A DNA stretch of 64,000 nucleotides from Undaria pinnatifida. Lineage: Eukaryota; Sar; Phaeophyceae; Laminariales; Alariaceae. The stretch lies in the NCBI GenBank assembly GCA_012845835.1, contig JABAKD010000022.1, forward strand, positions 995,501 to 1,059,500, in the 5' to 3' direction. This document shows, in pieces, positions 45,261-54,116 of this stretch. Under the pieces are notes generated by a model. That model was not told the origin of the DNA, made no database searches, and saw only the letters and a list, made by a program, of their open reading frames with translations. The translations under genes and the position numbers were made by a program. How positions within the stretch are numbered: the stretch's first letter is position 1; each line of letters opens with the position of its first letter.

Positions 45261-45676
45261 GGGGCCGCGCCGGGCCATACTGTAACTCACTTTTTTTCGT
45301 TTTCTCATTTATTTCATTGTTCTTGTACAGTTTGCTTTTTTCGCAGCCGCTATATTATTTCCAGCATAAAAGTGGCCCATGAAACACGCCTAACGGAAAG
45401 GCGTCACACCTCCTGAACCACGCTCTCGTTCCCGGATTTTACGACATGTGAAGAAAGCTTGTGTTCAGCCCAATCGTTTTTATCTACTAGCATATCACTA
45501 AACGCACGTTTTGTTGTGTTGGCATCCCGCAAAGATATACCTGAATTGCGGTCATTCTGCGAATTTTGGCCCGTGTAACTGTATTGCGGCGCTCGTGCTG
45601 TAAGGAACGCTGGACCCCGTTAGCAGCTGACATCGGTCGGTATGCCAGTGGTTGGTATTGTTGCCGAAGCTCAACG

Positions 45677-45763
45677 TTAACCCTTTTACCACTGGAAATC
45701 TTTTTTTTACAAATTTACTTGAAGTGAGTATAGGGAGGGATTTGGGGGCTCTAAAGGGGTTAA
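45677..45763. mobile_element. TTAA-flanked MITE, 87 bp
   Basis: TTAACCCTTTTACCACTGGA at one end and GGCTCTAAAGGGGTTAA at the other: inverted termini (TTAACCCCTTTA.AG/CTCTAAAGGGGTTAA), with TTAA at both edges as expected for piggyBac-type insertion. The middle has ACTTGAAGTGAGTATAGGGA. Three related copies lie at 54768, 54988 and 57646. Confidence 0.8.
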
Positions 45764-46289
45764 AACACCATCGGTGGATGGAGAACTAGTACGTTTTTGG
45801 GGGTGAATAATAGATGGTAAAGTGATTTTTACTGCGTTTGGCCTCTGAGACGGTTTCCGCATTGATGAATGCGTCCGAGTGCTCTGGCAGTAGGACAAAA
45901 AACAATCATCGTGATGTAAGCTTTCTCGCCACATAGCGAAATCCCGACCACGAAGCTGTTATTCAGGAGTTGTCACGTTTTCCGAAGCAAAGTCTACCTC
46001 TGGGATATTATACACTAGAAATAGTATAGCTTCTGCTGAAAATAATTTGAGCAGATTTTCGCTACTCGAGCAATCAACAAACACGCACCAAAAAACGTCC
46101 GGAGTGGCTACTTAAGGATACAGGTCAGCGATTCCCTTGGGTGATGCCAGGGTCAAGTTGAATACTAGGTAACCTATTCCAAATACGTCAGGTGTGAGTT
46201 CGACTGGTTGAGTGGTCGATACTCAACTTTGCAAGCTACGTGATATGTCGGCCGCGCTTTTTATTTTACAAGGGTACTCTCGTTCAAAA

Positions 46290-46800
46290 CTCGGTTTGTG
46301 GAACCCTCGGACACAAAGAAAGCGACCTAAAATATTTTCAAGTTGGTCATACCAACCGTTTACGAGTAGCTTGAGCGCCAGCGCTACGAGTGGAATCGTG
46401 TTGCGCCCGTGTCGAACGAGACCTTGCGTCGGAGTGTATCATCCTCGAACCAAGCAGTGGCGGGTGCTGCAATCTTCAGTTCTTTGTCGTCACTTTTACC
46501 TTTCCTCTCTCAAAAGTCAAAAGGGTTACGTACTAAGTCTGACCGTTTCGGGACCGGTTCTAGTGACAAAAAAAAACGAAACATGCTGTTTGGGACCCAA
46601 AGGAAAGCGACTAAGAACATTTTGTGATTGGTCGTAACAACCGTTTACGAGTAGTTTGAGCGCCAGCAGTACGACTAGGATCGTGCTGCGCCCGTGTCGA
46701 ACGAGTCCTAGCCTCGTGATGCATCGCCCGCGAATCAAACAGGCAATCGCACCGTCAATTCTTGCCACTTTTATCTGTTCCGTCTCAGGTTCCCTCAGGG
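46290..46800. repeat. Tandem duplication, about 290-bp step
   Basis: Both units share AAAGAAAGCGAC, TTGGTCATACCAACCGTTTA, CGAGTAG.TTGAGCGCCAGC, ATCGTG.TGCGCCCGTGTCG and AACGAG.CCT. The minus strand of unit 2 is open across a hydrophobic stretch (TILVVLLALKLLVNG) while unit 1 is not, so this may once have been coding. Confidence 0.7.
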
Positions 46801-46969
46801 GTCCGTCCGAGTACGACCTGGCCTGAACGAGAATTGAACGACATTCGTAGTTAAACGCGTTTTCGCAGCTCAGTTTTACGAATTTCGAGCTGATTTTTTT
46901 GCATGAAGCAACGTCTTGGTATTGCCCAACGAAACAAGCCAAGACCTGAAAACCAAATTGTGACGGGGG

Positions 46970-47040
46970 CAAAGTTTTTCCGTTTCAGAAAAACTTCCCG
47001 TCGTTTTTCCGTTTCAGAAAAACTTCCCGTCGGGGAAATC
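46970..47040. repeat. Short tandem copy, 28 bp
   Basis: TTTTTCCGTTTCAGAAAAAC followed by TTCCCGTC occurs twice back to back. Confidence 0.8.
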
Positions 47041-47194
47041 GGCTGGAATTCACGTGAAATGTATGACCTTTTTAGGTCTTCACATGAACCCCTGGACGAA
47101 AACGCTTCAAATGACGTGTTAAAATATCAACTCAAAATTCGACAAATTGAGCCGCGAATGCCGGATTTTGTGCCGCTCATTCAAGTATGCTTAC

Positions 47195-47430
47195 TCTGTA
47201 TTGCTGGTCGTAAATACGCCATATCTCTTGGCGGACGACGAAATAGGCGATCGCGAGGATATCGATCGTTCCGTAATGCCTCAAGGAATGTTCACACCAA
47301 GTATCAGCGTCATCCACAACTGTAGCGCAGATTCTCGCATTTGCGTACTTTAGTATCTCCATACGTGACTTGATTTGCTGGGCATGGGCTTCTTTAACGA
47401 AGTCAACTCCGATTCCAAAATCTTTATCGT
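47195..47430 (-). CDS. Unknown minus-strand gene, internal exon
   Basis: Acceptor GGCGCATTTGCAG, donor TACAGA then GTAAGC. Two bases complete a first codon; then DDKDFGIGVDFVKEAHAQQI, KSRMEILKYANARICATVVD, DADTWCEHSLRHYGTIDILA and IAYFVVRQEIWRIYDQQYR, ending in phase 0. The composition is clearly protein-like, acidic to amphipathic with one moderately hydrophobic stretch. It needs one base from the previous exon, so it does not follow 49085 directly and another exon is missing. A HYGTIDIL patch resembles short-chain dehydrogenases, but the rest of that fold is absent. Confidence 0.5.
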
Positions 47431-47529
47431 CTGCAAATGCGCCGCAGACTTATTAGAAGCGCAGCTGCCAAATTTGAGGTCCCAATAATAATTTCGAACA
47501 TTTTTGTTAAACCCAGGACTGTCTTTGGC

Positions 47530-47800
47530 ATAAAATGCTAATACGGTAGATCACCGCACGGTTACTCGCGATTACGGTATTTGCACGGCACGCTTCCGCA
47601 GCAAGCGAAAACCACGGCAGTAGCGGTGCAGTAATCATGAATCGCGGCATTTGCACAGCACGTTTCCCCAGTAAGCGAAAACCACGGAAGTCGCGATACA
47701 GTAATAATAAATCACGGCATATACACGGCATGCTTCAGCGGTAAACGAAAATCAAGGTATTCTTGGTGTGATGAAAAAACACTGCATTTGCACGGCACTT
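47530..47800. repeat. Satellite of about 66 bp, cluster 1
   Basis: Four units of CGGCATTTGCACGGCACGCT, TCCGCAGCAAGCGAAAACCA, CGGCAGTAGCGGTGCAGTAA and T.ATGAAT, starting near 47573, 47641, 47707 and 47779. Confidence 0.85.
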
Positions 47801-48240
47801 TCCCGCGGTAGTCGGCAACTACGGTATGCGCCTTCATGTTAATCGCGAGAATGATTCAGCACTTCTTCCCTCGTCGACTTGGGTCAGATCGTGCTTACCA
47901 ACGCTGCTCCAAGGTGTTTTTGGTGCGGCAATAAAAAACAAGGCATTTGCACGGCACTCTTCCGCGGTAATCGGCAACTATGCTATGCGCCTCCATGTTA
48001 ATCACGAGAGTAATTCAGCACTTACTTCTTCCCTCGTCGACTTGGTTCAAATCGTGCCAACGCTGCACCAAGGTGTTCTTGGGTGCGGTAATAAAAAGAC
48101 ACGGCATTTGCACGGCACATTCCCACGGTAATCGGCAACTAAGGTACGAGCCTCTATGTTAATCGCGAGAATATTTCAGCACTTACATCTTCCCTCGTCG
48201 ACTTGGGTCGAATTGTGCTCACCGACGCTGCTATAAAGCG
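47783..48240. repeat. Three tandem units of about 160 bp
   Basis: GCATTTGCACGGCAC starts units at 47784, 47943 and 48104. Each continues CCGCGGTAATCGGCAACTA, GCCT.CATGTTAATCGCGAGA, CTTCCCTCGTCGACTTGG and CCAAGGTGTTTTTGGTGCGG. It shares its first 20 bases with the 66-bp satellite, so the two families are related. Confidence 0.9.
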
Positions 48241-48294
48241 CTCTCGGCAGTTAGTTGGTGTCTCTAGAAAAATTATTTGCATGGTCAAATCATC

Positions 48295-48391
48295 TTGCTG
48301 TATTTGCAATGTGTATCTCTGTCTCGTGGTTTGTGATCACAGAAAGAGCTCGTCTCTCCATGAGGCATCAGAATGGATACTGGTTGTTGCG
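48295..48391 (-). pseudogene. Frame-broken duplicate of the exon at 42503-42600
   Basis: On the minus strand the acceptor context (CCATGCCGTCCACATCCAG) and the coding start QQPVSILMPHGETSSF match EQPVPAPMSPREASF. One extra base after the TTTC then shifts the frame, while the shifted frame still resembles the original (VITNHETEIHIAN versus VVTGYEAAMDIAY). The upstream intron sequence also matches (TTCTTCACATC.., GTGTTCCTTCACATCAAAC). Confidence 0.65.
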
Positions 48392-48829
48392 CTGGATGTG
48401 GACGGCATGGGTGAAAATATCTGTTTGATGTGAAGGAACACATAGCACATGTAAGTAATCGGTAGAGTAACAACCCCCCGCAGCTCTTCTGTCTTTAAAG
48501 GTTGGACTCTTCGACCAAGCGTCCACTGGCGATTACCAAGTAGCAATAAGGTTGAGCATAATCCTCGCAGGTCTTCGATACAAGAAGACAAGATATTATT
48601 ACTTACAAGATATTCTAAAAATAAAAAAACACTCCAGCTGTGAGATCGAAGATGAGACTTCATCGAAACATATACATGTATGGGTATGATATTAGGAGGA
48701 TACGACGTATCACGCGTATCATACGTACAAAGTCGTGACGGGAGGTAGATCAAGCAGGTAGATCTGTAACATCGCGCATGTATATAACCAGCGCTGTCTT
48801 CTGATAAAATTCTGATACGGTAGATTATG

Positions 48830-49050
48830 GCATGGTTACTCGTGATCACGGCATTTGCACGGCATACTTCCGCGGCAAGCGAAAACCACGGCAGTCGAGG
48901 TACAGTAATCAGAAATCACGGCATTTGTACGAGACGCTTCCGCAGTAAGCGAACGGTACAGTAACCATATATCACGGGATTTGCACGGTACGCTTCCGCG
49001 GTACGCGAAAAATCACGGTAATTCACGGAATTGCGGCATTTACCACCAAC
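48830..49050. repeat. Satellite of about 66 bp, cluster 2
   Basis: CACGGCATTTGCACGGCATA, CTTCCGCGGCAAGCGAAAAC and GTACAGTAATCA variants, three to four units, 1 kb from cluster 1 in the same orientation. Confidence 0.85.
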
Positions 49051-49084
49051 CGTGGTTTAATCGCGATAACTTTACGATACGTAC

Positions 49085-49322
49085 CCAGCATGATAGCCGG
49101 ACCAGCGCGCAGCCCTTTCGAGACCCAGGTATAGCGACGTAAGAATCGGAAAGGTGCGGTCTTGTCGGCCGTCTATAGAAGAGCTCAGAGCGGCCCAAGT
49201 ACCACCACATCACGAAGCTGAGCCGCGTGACGTCCATCTCGTAATATGCGTTGCACTCCGGGCAGAACGCGTAGTCTACCTGCCCCAAAGCCCCTGGCTG
49301 CTTCGTCTGGTTGGTGCTACGA
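49085..49322 (-). CDS. Unknown minus-strand gene, internal exon with a CPEC motif
   Basis: The frame reads STNQTKQPGALGQVDYAFCP, ECNAYYEMDVTRLSFVMWWY, LGRSELFYRRPTRPHLSDSY and VAIPGSRKGCALVRLSCW up to a GTACGT donor (phase 0). A CX2C pair and a short aromatic-rich hydrophobic segment are visible. The acceptor is one of three AGs at 49317-49326 that all fit the phase left by the exon at 49376-49602. The intron between them would be only 50-60 bases, unusually short for this window. No family recognised. Confidence 0.45.
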
Positions 49323-49375
49323 CTGCTGTACTAATCGCATTTATTTTTTGCACTTTTCACTCTCAACTCTCTTAC

Positions 49376-49602
49376 CTTGCGGACGACAGCTGTGCTTCTT
49401 TCAGCTGCAGCCCCTTCTTAATCGACTTTTCAGTCGGCAGTGAGGTTGACTTGTGATGCACGTAAATACGCTCAACAGGACAACACGTGCGCTTGATAGT
49501 GATGGAGTGACGCCTGAAGCGGCGCATAGACATAAATGCGGCGTAATCAAAGAGCGCAACTGTCCCGCTTGAATATGGCTTCCGTATCTTTACGAAAGAA
49601 GC
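49376..49602 (-). CDS. Unknown minus-strand gene, 5' exon
   Basis: Ends at a strong donor (CCGCAAG then GTAAGAGAG) in phase 2. The frame reads SSGTVALFDYAAFMSMRRFR, RHSITIKRTCCPVERIYVHH, KSTSLPTEKSIKKGLQLKEA, a basic then mixed-charge protein. It may start at the internal ATG (49531-49533, MSMRRFRRHS) or continue from an upstream exon through a CGCTTAG acceptor at 49603. It lies 350 bp from the start of the DEX1-like gene on the other strand. Confidence 0.4.
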
Positions 49603-49951
49603 CTAAGCGTCCTGGGCTGTGTGTGCTGTGTGCTGTGTGCTGTGTGCCGTGCGCTGCAAGGTGTTGTTGTGGTGTTGCTGTGCTATTGATGTGCTGCTGT
49701 GCTGCTACTTAGTAAGCAAGGCAGAGCTTGGCAGGTGGAGGAGGTCGACGGAAGCCGTACGTGTTTTCGTTTCCTGCCATCCTTGAGGTGCAGCTGATGC
49801 TATTACTGATTGCTGCTGTTGTTCGTTGATACGAAGGGCGTCGTGGTGTGCCCTCCGCCATGATACATCTGCTTTACTAGGTACAGCGAGGAGCAACGCA
49901 GCCTACGGCAGCATTCGTTGAACATAATCTTGGCGCAGCCAATCCAGAAGA
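49603..49951. promoter_or_regulatory. Probable divergent promoter region
   Basis: The 350 bp between the outermost minus-strand exon and the DEX1-like ATG. It contains a GTGTGCTGTGTGCTGTGTGC repeat at 49618-49650 and TGCTGCTGTGCTGC nearby. No TATA box was seen. The divergent arrangement is visible; shared control is inference. Confidence 0.3.
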
Positions 49952-50194
49952 ATGGCTCACGCCATCCCTACCAGGCACAGGGTGGTCGTGTTAGCCCTAG
50001 GGATGATTATCTCAACAATTCCCGGCATGGGCCCTCGTGCTGCTGCTGCTGCTGCTGAGGCATTCGAGGAAGAGGTCCCGCTGGGGTCTAAGGAATGCCC
50101 CCTTGACATATCGGTTTTGTGGACTGCCGATGTTGATTCACCGGTGTACAGCACACCGGTTATCCAACCGTCTTCTGTCGACGGGCGCAAACAG
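49952..50194 (+). CDS. DEX1-like: DEX1-like FG-GAP protein, exon 1
   Basis: ATG at 49952, 81 codons, ending CAG then GTGCGG in phase 0. Residues 11-27 (VVVLALGMIISTIPGMG) form a signal peptide core, followed by an Ala run and an acidic patch EAFEEEVPLG. From residue 47 the protein reads CPLDISVLWTADVDSPVYST and PVIQPSSVDGRKQ, which corresponds to the start of the FG-GAP/beta-propeller region of plant DEX1 (DEFECTIVE IN EXINE FORMATION 1), where a V-[DE]-S-x-[IV]-Y-[AS]-[ST]-P motif opens the first blade. In Arabidopsis DEX1 is a membrane-anchored secretory protein needed for pollen-wall patterning; its relatives are widespread in algae. A role in wall or matrix assembly here is inference. Confidence 0.85.
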
Positions 50195-50518
50195 GTGCGG
50201 GCGCGTTGAGTCGTCTCGATATTTCCTTGTGAAGCTGGAACACTAATGGCACTGACATTAGTATACCTCGTACTACTAATATTAATACCTGGTAACTGTT
50301 TAGTCTACTGCTGTTTGTTGTTTACGAATGGTTCACGGCATGTTGATGTTGACGGAACCCATCAAACTTTTTACCAACAGACGTGGGTTGACGGCGCCCT
50401 TGCCCCTTGCTAACGGACAGTCATCCGGGACCTCCCCACGGTAAGTTACTGACGGTAGCTCTCATTTGGAACTCGTGCTCGCGCATGTTTGCAACTGTCA
50501 TCAACCCAACCCTAATCC

Positions 50519-50620
50519 AACCCAGCACAACACAACACAGCTACACGACACAACACGACACAGCAGTACAACACAATACAACACAACACAATACAACACA
50601 ATACAAGAAAAACCCATCTC
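50519..50620. repeat. ACACA-type tract
   Basis: CAACACAACACAATACAACA and variants at the 5' side of the AACCC array. Confidence 0.8.
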
Positions 50621-50627
50621 TCACCTC

Positions 50628-50816
50628 AACCCCAACCCAACCCAACCCAACCCGACCCAACCCAACCAACCCAACCCAACCCAACCCAACCCAACCCAAC
50701 CCAACCCAACCCAACCCAACCCAACCCAACCCAACCCAACCCAACCCAACCCAACCCAACCCAACCCAACCCAACCCAACCCAACCCAACCCAACTCAAC
50801 CCAACCCAACCCAACT
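50628..50816. repeat. (AACCC)n pentanucleotide array
   Basis: About 37 AACCC units (TTGGG/GGGTT on the other strand) with a few variants (GACCC, AACC, AACTC). It lies in intron 1 of the DEX1-like gene. Confidence 0.95.
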
Positions 50817-51202
50817 AAATTGCTTTGCTGTTGTTGGGCGTTGGTGTGCGTGCGCCCCAAAATGTTTGGAGCGTGCTGAAAAACAAACCAGTAACAAACC
50901 AGTAACAAACCAGTAACAAACCGGTAACGCCTACTTGTACACCTGGTACATATTCGTTTTGAAACGCAGTTTGAATTCTGATTCGGACGTTCCCCTTTCG
51001 GAGAGTTCTCTTCCGGAGATTCCGGTTGTCGGGTGGGACACGGGACACAGGATATGGAAAAAATCGGATCCGCGAGGTTAGAAATGGCGCCCTTTTTTGC
51101 CACCGCCGGAATTTTGAAACTCGCTTCGCTCACGAAAACTACTATCAATATCCCTATTCCTATATATATAACAGGGTAAGAGGAATACAGAAAAACGTCG
51201 GT

Positions 51203-51292
51203 CTGTCTGTCCTGTCTGTCTGTCGGTCTGTCGGTCTGTCGGTCGGTCGGTCTGTCTGTCGGTCGGTCGGTCTGTCTGTCTGTCTGCATGTC
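51203..51292. repeat. (GTCT/GTCG)n tetranucleotide repeat
   Basis: About 22 units of GTCT and GTCG in intron 1. Confidence 0.9.
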
Positions 51293-51756
51293 TACTCCTC
51301 TGTCTCTCTGTCGTCATGGTGTGGAAACCCCGACCCCATAGGCTGATCCTTATTTGGCGGGGGCTTGTGGAGCCAGTGGCACCCGGGGAGGATAAACCCC
51401 CATCGCCGGATCAGATTGCCTTCCATACATTATTAATATTAAAATAATCTAAGCCTAAACATGCCTCAACGGACAAAACCCGACCTTCAATCGACATCTT
51501 CGCATTTGAAGCCCATTGCAACGACGGACTTCGTGCACAGAGCAGAGTGCAACATTACTGCTGCACGCTTGTCCCTGACTGTTGACTAGAGACCGCAATC
51601 CTTCAAATGTCGTTTCACAGTCTAGGTTGCCATGCCTGGGATCCAAACGGGTTGTCAAGAGTGCACGTTAGTATCCGCAGTGTATTATACCCTCTGCACA
51701 CTTCCCCACCTCCCCTTATCGCCGCTGTACGCACGAATGATGTCGATATGATACAG

Positions 51757-51848
51757 TTGGTCCTGCCACCCCCTCAAACTTATGTGGAACTCCTCCACGG
51801 AGCCGGGCCGGTGCCTCACCCTTGGACAATAAAAATCCAAAACGTTGT
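51757..51848 (+). pseudogene. Upstream duplicate of DEX1-like exon 2
   Basis: Starts after GATATGATACAG with the same TTGGTCCTG as exon 2 and stays open: LVLPPPQTYVELLHGAGPVP then HPWTIKIQN. Exon 2 reads VELLNRDGSVPHPWPMEID in the same place. The intron upstream is duplicated too (CGCTGTACGCACG.. at 51722, CGCTGTGCGCACG.. at 51911). No donor is found where exon 2 has one, so it may be a decaying duplicate or, less likely, an alternative exon. Its YVELLHG is closer to the plant DEX1 YLEVLEG-type motif than exon 2 is. Confidence 0.6.
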
Positions 51849-51959
51849 TCACGATCAGACTGGCTTCCTATATCTTACCCCCCGCCCCCCCCCCGCGTTC
51901 CTTTTGCTTACGCTGTGCGCACGTACCCACGATGGGGTGGTATCAATGTGATGCTGCAG

Positions 51960-52100
51960 TTGGTCCTGGCTTCCCTTCGAAGTGCGGTGGAACTTCTCAA
52001 CCGCGACGGGTCGGTGCCTCACCCCTGGCCAATGGAAATCGACGGTTCAACCTTCCTGTCATCTCCCACTCTGCACGATGTGGACGGCGATGGCATAGAG
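51960..52100 (+). CDS. DEX1-like: DEX1-like FG-GAP protein, exon 2
   Basis: From GTGATGCTGCAG to ATAGAG/GCAAGT: 141 nt, 47 codons, phase 0 at both ends. It reads LVLASLRSAVELLNRDGSVP, HPWPMEIDGSTFLSSPTLHD, VDGDGIE. The pattern hydrophobic strand, ELL-x-x-x-G, P-W-P, S-S-P-x-L-x-D-[VI]-D-x-D-G is that of the first FG-GAP blades of DEX1, with a calcium-binding-type D-V-D-G-D-G-x-E loop. The donor is GC rather than GT, with an otherwise ideal context (GAG then GCAAGT). Joining to exon 3 keeps the blade intact (DGDGIE then DFCVADTDG). Confidence 0.8.
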
Positions 52101-52241
52101 GCAAGTGCAAGCGGCTACGTCAAGAAATCAAAATGAGATACGGGGTAAGATAGTAAAATATCGCCATACTACACGTGTAAAACCATAAAATGTTGAAATA
52201 GCGCCGTACCGCTCGTGTAAGAATACGTAAGTATAGTTCAA

Positions 52242-52394
52242 AGTGGTCCCTCTACAGTGCCGGTGTGTGCACTATAGAGGGATTATAGCGGCAACTAGCA
52301 CTACCCCGCGTACCGCCACTTCTGGTTGTCCCCATCTGTGCCCAACGATTTCACAGGCACTATAGCGGACAACCGGCACTATAGAGGGACCACT
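52242..52394. mobile_element. MITE with GGTCCCTCTA termini, 153 bp
   Basis: AGTGGTCCCTCTACAGTGCC at the left and GGCACTATAGAGGGACCACT at the right form terminal inverted repeats of about 23 bp with one mismatch. The interior repeats parts of the arms (GGCACTATAGCGGACAACCG). A nested pair of relatives lies at 55168-55445. Confidence 0.85.
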
Positions 52395-52462
52395 ATCGAA
52401 CGGCAGGTGTGAAATGAAATGTCGGTACCCTGTTTCGTGTTGCTCACGGCATGTGCGAAGTA

Positions 52463-53080
52463 GTACCCCCCCCTCCCCACCCCCACTCCCTCTCCCGCCT
52501 CTTTCTCACCGCGTTTGTTTTACGTTCACTGGTGTTGGGCGTTACTCCATGTCTTTCGCCCAACACATCGCGTGACCTCCGGCGGAGTTGGACGGTTCGT
52601 CGCCCCTACCACCAGCCCCAACCTACCCCACTCGCCACTCCCTTTCACCCCCACATCCCCGTGCCCCCACCACCCCCCATCCCCCCACCCCTCCCCCCAT
52701 CCACCTACCCACTCCATACACCCCCACCCACACCCACACCCACCTCCATTGCTATCCGTTGCGATGCAACCATAACCTGTTATCTCCATTGCTCGCCCGG
52801 CCACCCCCCCCCCCGCCCCCCGCACGCCTCCCACTCACACCTACAACACCCCCACAACACCCCCACTTCCACCCCTACCCCCGTTGTTATTAGCTTTCCC
52901 CCATGCCCCGCTTCCCAGCCCCCACCCCCGCAACACCATCACCCCCACCCCACCCCCACCCCCACAATACCACCCTCGCCACTATCCCACCCCCATTGCT
53001 GTGCTTTTGCGATGTAACCGTGACCTGTTGTTCTCTCGATTGGTCTCCCCCCCACCCCCCACGCACGCCTCCGTACCTAC
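52463..53080. repeat. C-rich tract with a 247-bp duplicated core
   Basis: Runs of CCCCACCCC and ACACCCCCAC. Within it TTGCGATG.AACC.T.ACCTGTT, with flanks CCATTGCT and CTC.ATTG, occurs at 52749 and again at 52996, a 247-bp step. It fills the GC-AG intron and ends at the CCTACAG acceptor of exon 3. Confidence 0.8.
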
Positions 53081-53082
53081 AG

Positions 53083-53186
53083 GATTTTTGCGTCGCTGAC
53101 ACGGATGGGTTAATACACTGGTTGACGCCTGGAAGCCAGGGTGGGCCGTACCTCTGGCGTCACCGCCAAAAGCTAGAAGGAATGAG
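53083..53186 (+). CDS. DEX1-like: DEX1-like FG-GAP protein, exon 3
   Basis: Acceptor CCGTACCTACAG, donor AATGAG then GTGCGA, 34 codons plus two bases. Entering in phase 0 it reads DFCVADTDGLIHWLTPGSQG, GPYLWRHRQKLEGM. The I-E-D-x-x-V-A-D-x-D-G-x-[IL]-x-[WF] strand is the second half of an FG-GAP blade, equal to the E-I-x-L-A-T-x-N-G-E-V-x-F-F part of plant DEX1. It ends in phase 2 whereas the next recognised exon starts in phase 0, so at least one exon between 53.2 and 56.3 kb is unplaced. Confidence 0.8.
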
Positions 53187-53259
53187 GTGCGATTTTTTTT
53201 ACGGTTTTTGAAAAGAACATTATGCACAACTTATCGATTGTGCCACGATCTACGATACT

Positions 53260-53440
53260 ATATTATAGATCTAGATGAAGTAAAAAAGATCCTGAAATCA
53301 GGTGCGAAACCTTTATGGTTAGTCGAGAAGATAATGCCTTCATCCCGATATGATAGATCACCATCTGCTGCAGATAATGTAGATTATCTATAGATGATCT
53401 ATAGATGATCTATAGATGGTCTAGATCCTGTAGTTGCCTT
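53260..53440. repeat. GATC/CTATAGAT palindromic tract
   Basis: TTATCTATAGATGATCTATA repeats with TAGATGGTCTAGATCC, and TAGATCTAGATG at 53266. Three tandem GATGATCTATA units at 53393-53420. Confidence 0.8.
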
Positions 53441-53699
53441 TACGAGATGTCGCGCATACAAGTATTCCACACATCGGACGTAACGCGATGTGTATAGCAC
53501 TATTGCACATCATCTGTAGATCCAGCTGCCTGGAATCGGACACGAAAGCTTACGGATAGAAAGGACAACATCCCGGTATGATAGATCACGATCTGCAAAA
53601 CATTCGAGATCATACGCCCGGCATATTTTTTTGTTAAAAAGTTATAAAATTATTACACAACCGCAGGGTCGGAAAGGACGCCGATTCTCAGTCGGAAGA

Positions 53700-54060
53700 T
53701 TCTCCATCGGGGGTAGCGGGTTGGAGGGAACATGCCGCTGCCACAACCTATGAGGATAGGGAAGCGGAGGCGGAACGACGGGGTTTCCAAGATTTGGGCA
53801 GGCGTGCTCTTATGGGCTTGAATGAGGTGAGGGACTGCTGTGATTGGGCCGGGGAACGGTTAGGGTTTCGAAACGAGGGTAAGGCGTCATTGTTTGCGCT
53901 CGGATGGGATTGGGTTGCTGTGATTTGGCCGGGGGGTGGTTTGGTTTGGAGTACTGGGTGTTTTGGGTGTCCATGTTTCGGAAGGAGGGTTTGTTTTGGT
54001 GGGGGTTCCACCAAAAGTGATAATATTGTATTGGCATGACCGTTGGGTGGGTACCTTGTT
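53700..54060. other. G/T-rich segment, no gene
   Basis: Twice carries GGGATTGGGTTGCTGTGATT / GACTGCTGTGATTGGGCCGGG next to GGTTAGGGTTTCG, so an old internal duplication of about 90 bp is likely. Confidence 0.4.
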
Positions 54061-54116
54061 TTCAAAGATTATCGGGACCGGTTACTATTTTGGGCGCATC
54101 AAGTTGTATTATTTTT

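Noticed and set aside
47195-47430. Short-chain dehydrogenase (HYGTIDIL motif)
   Set aside because: A single short similarity; the Rossmann Gly motif and catalytic YxxxK are not visible in any neighbouring exon.
49576-49713. Small Cys-rich plus-strand ORF with hydrophobic end
   Set aside because: Its Cys/Val/Leu content comes from TGTGC and GTTGTT simple repeats and it overlaps the minus-strand exon.
49740-49871. Minus-strand start MAEGTPRRPSYQ as first exon of the unknown gene
   Set aside because: No donor in the right phase connects it to the exon at 49602.
50407-51289. Pro/Asn/Thr and Gly/Trp/Val repeat frames
   Set aside because: By-products of the AACCC pentanucleotide array.
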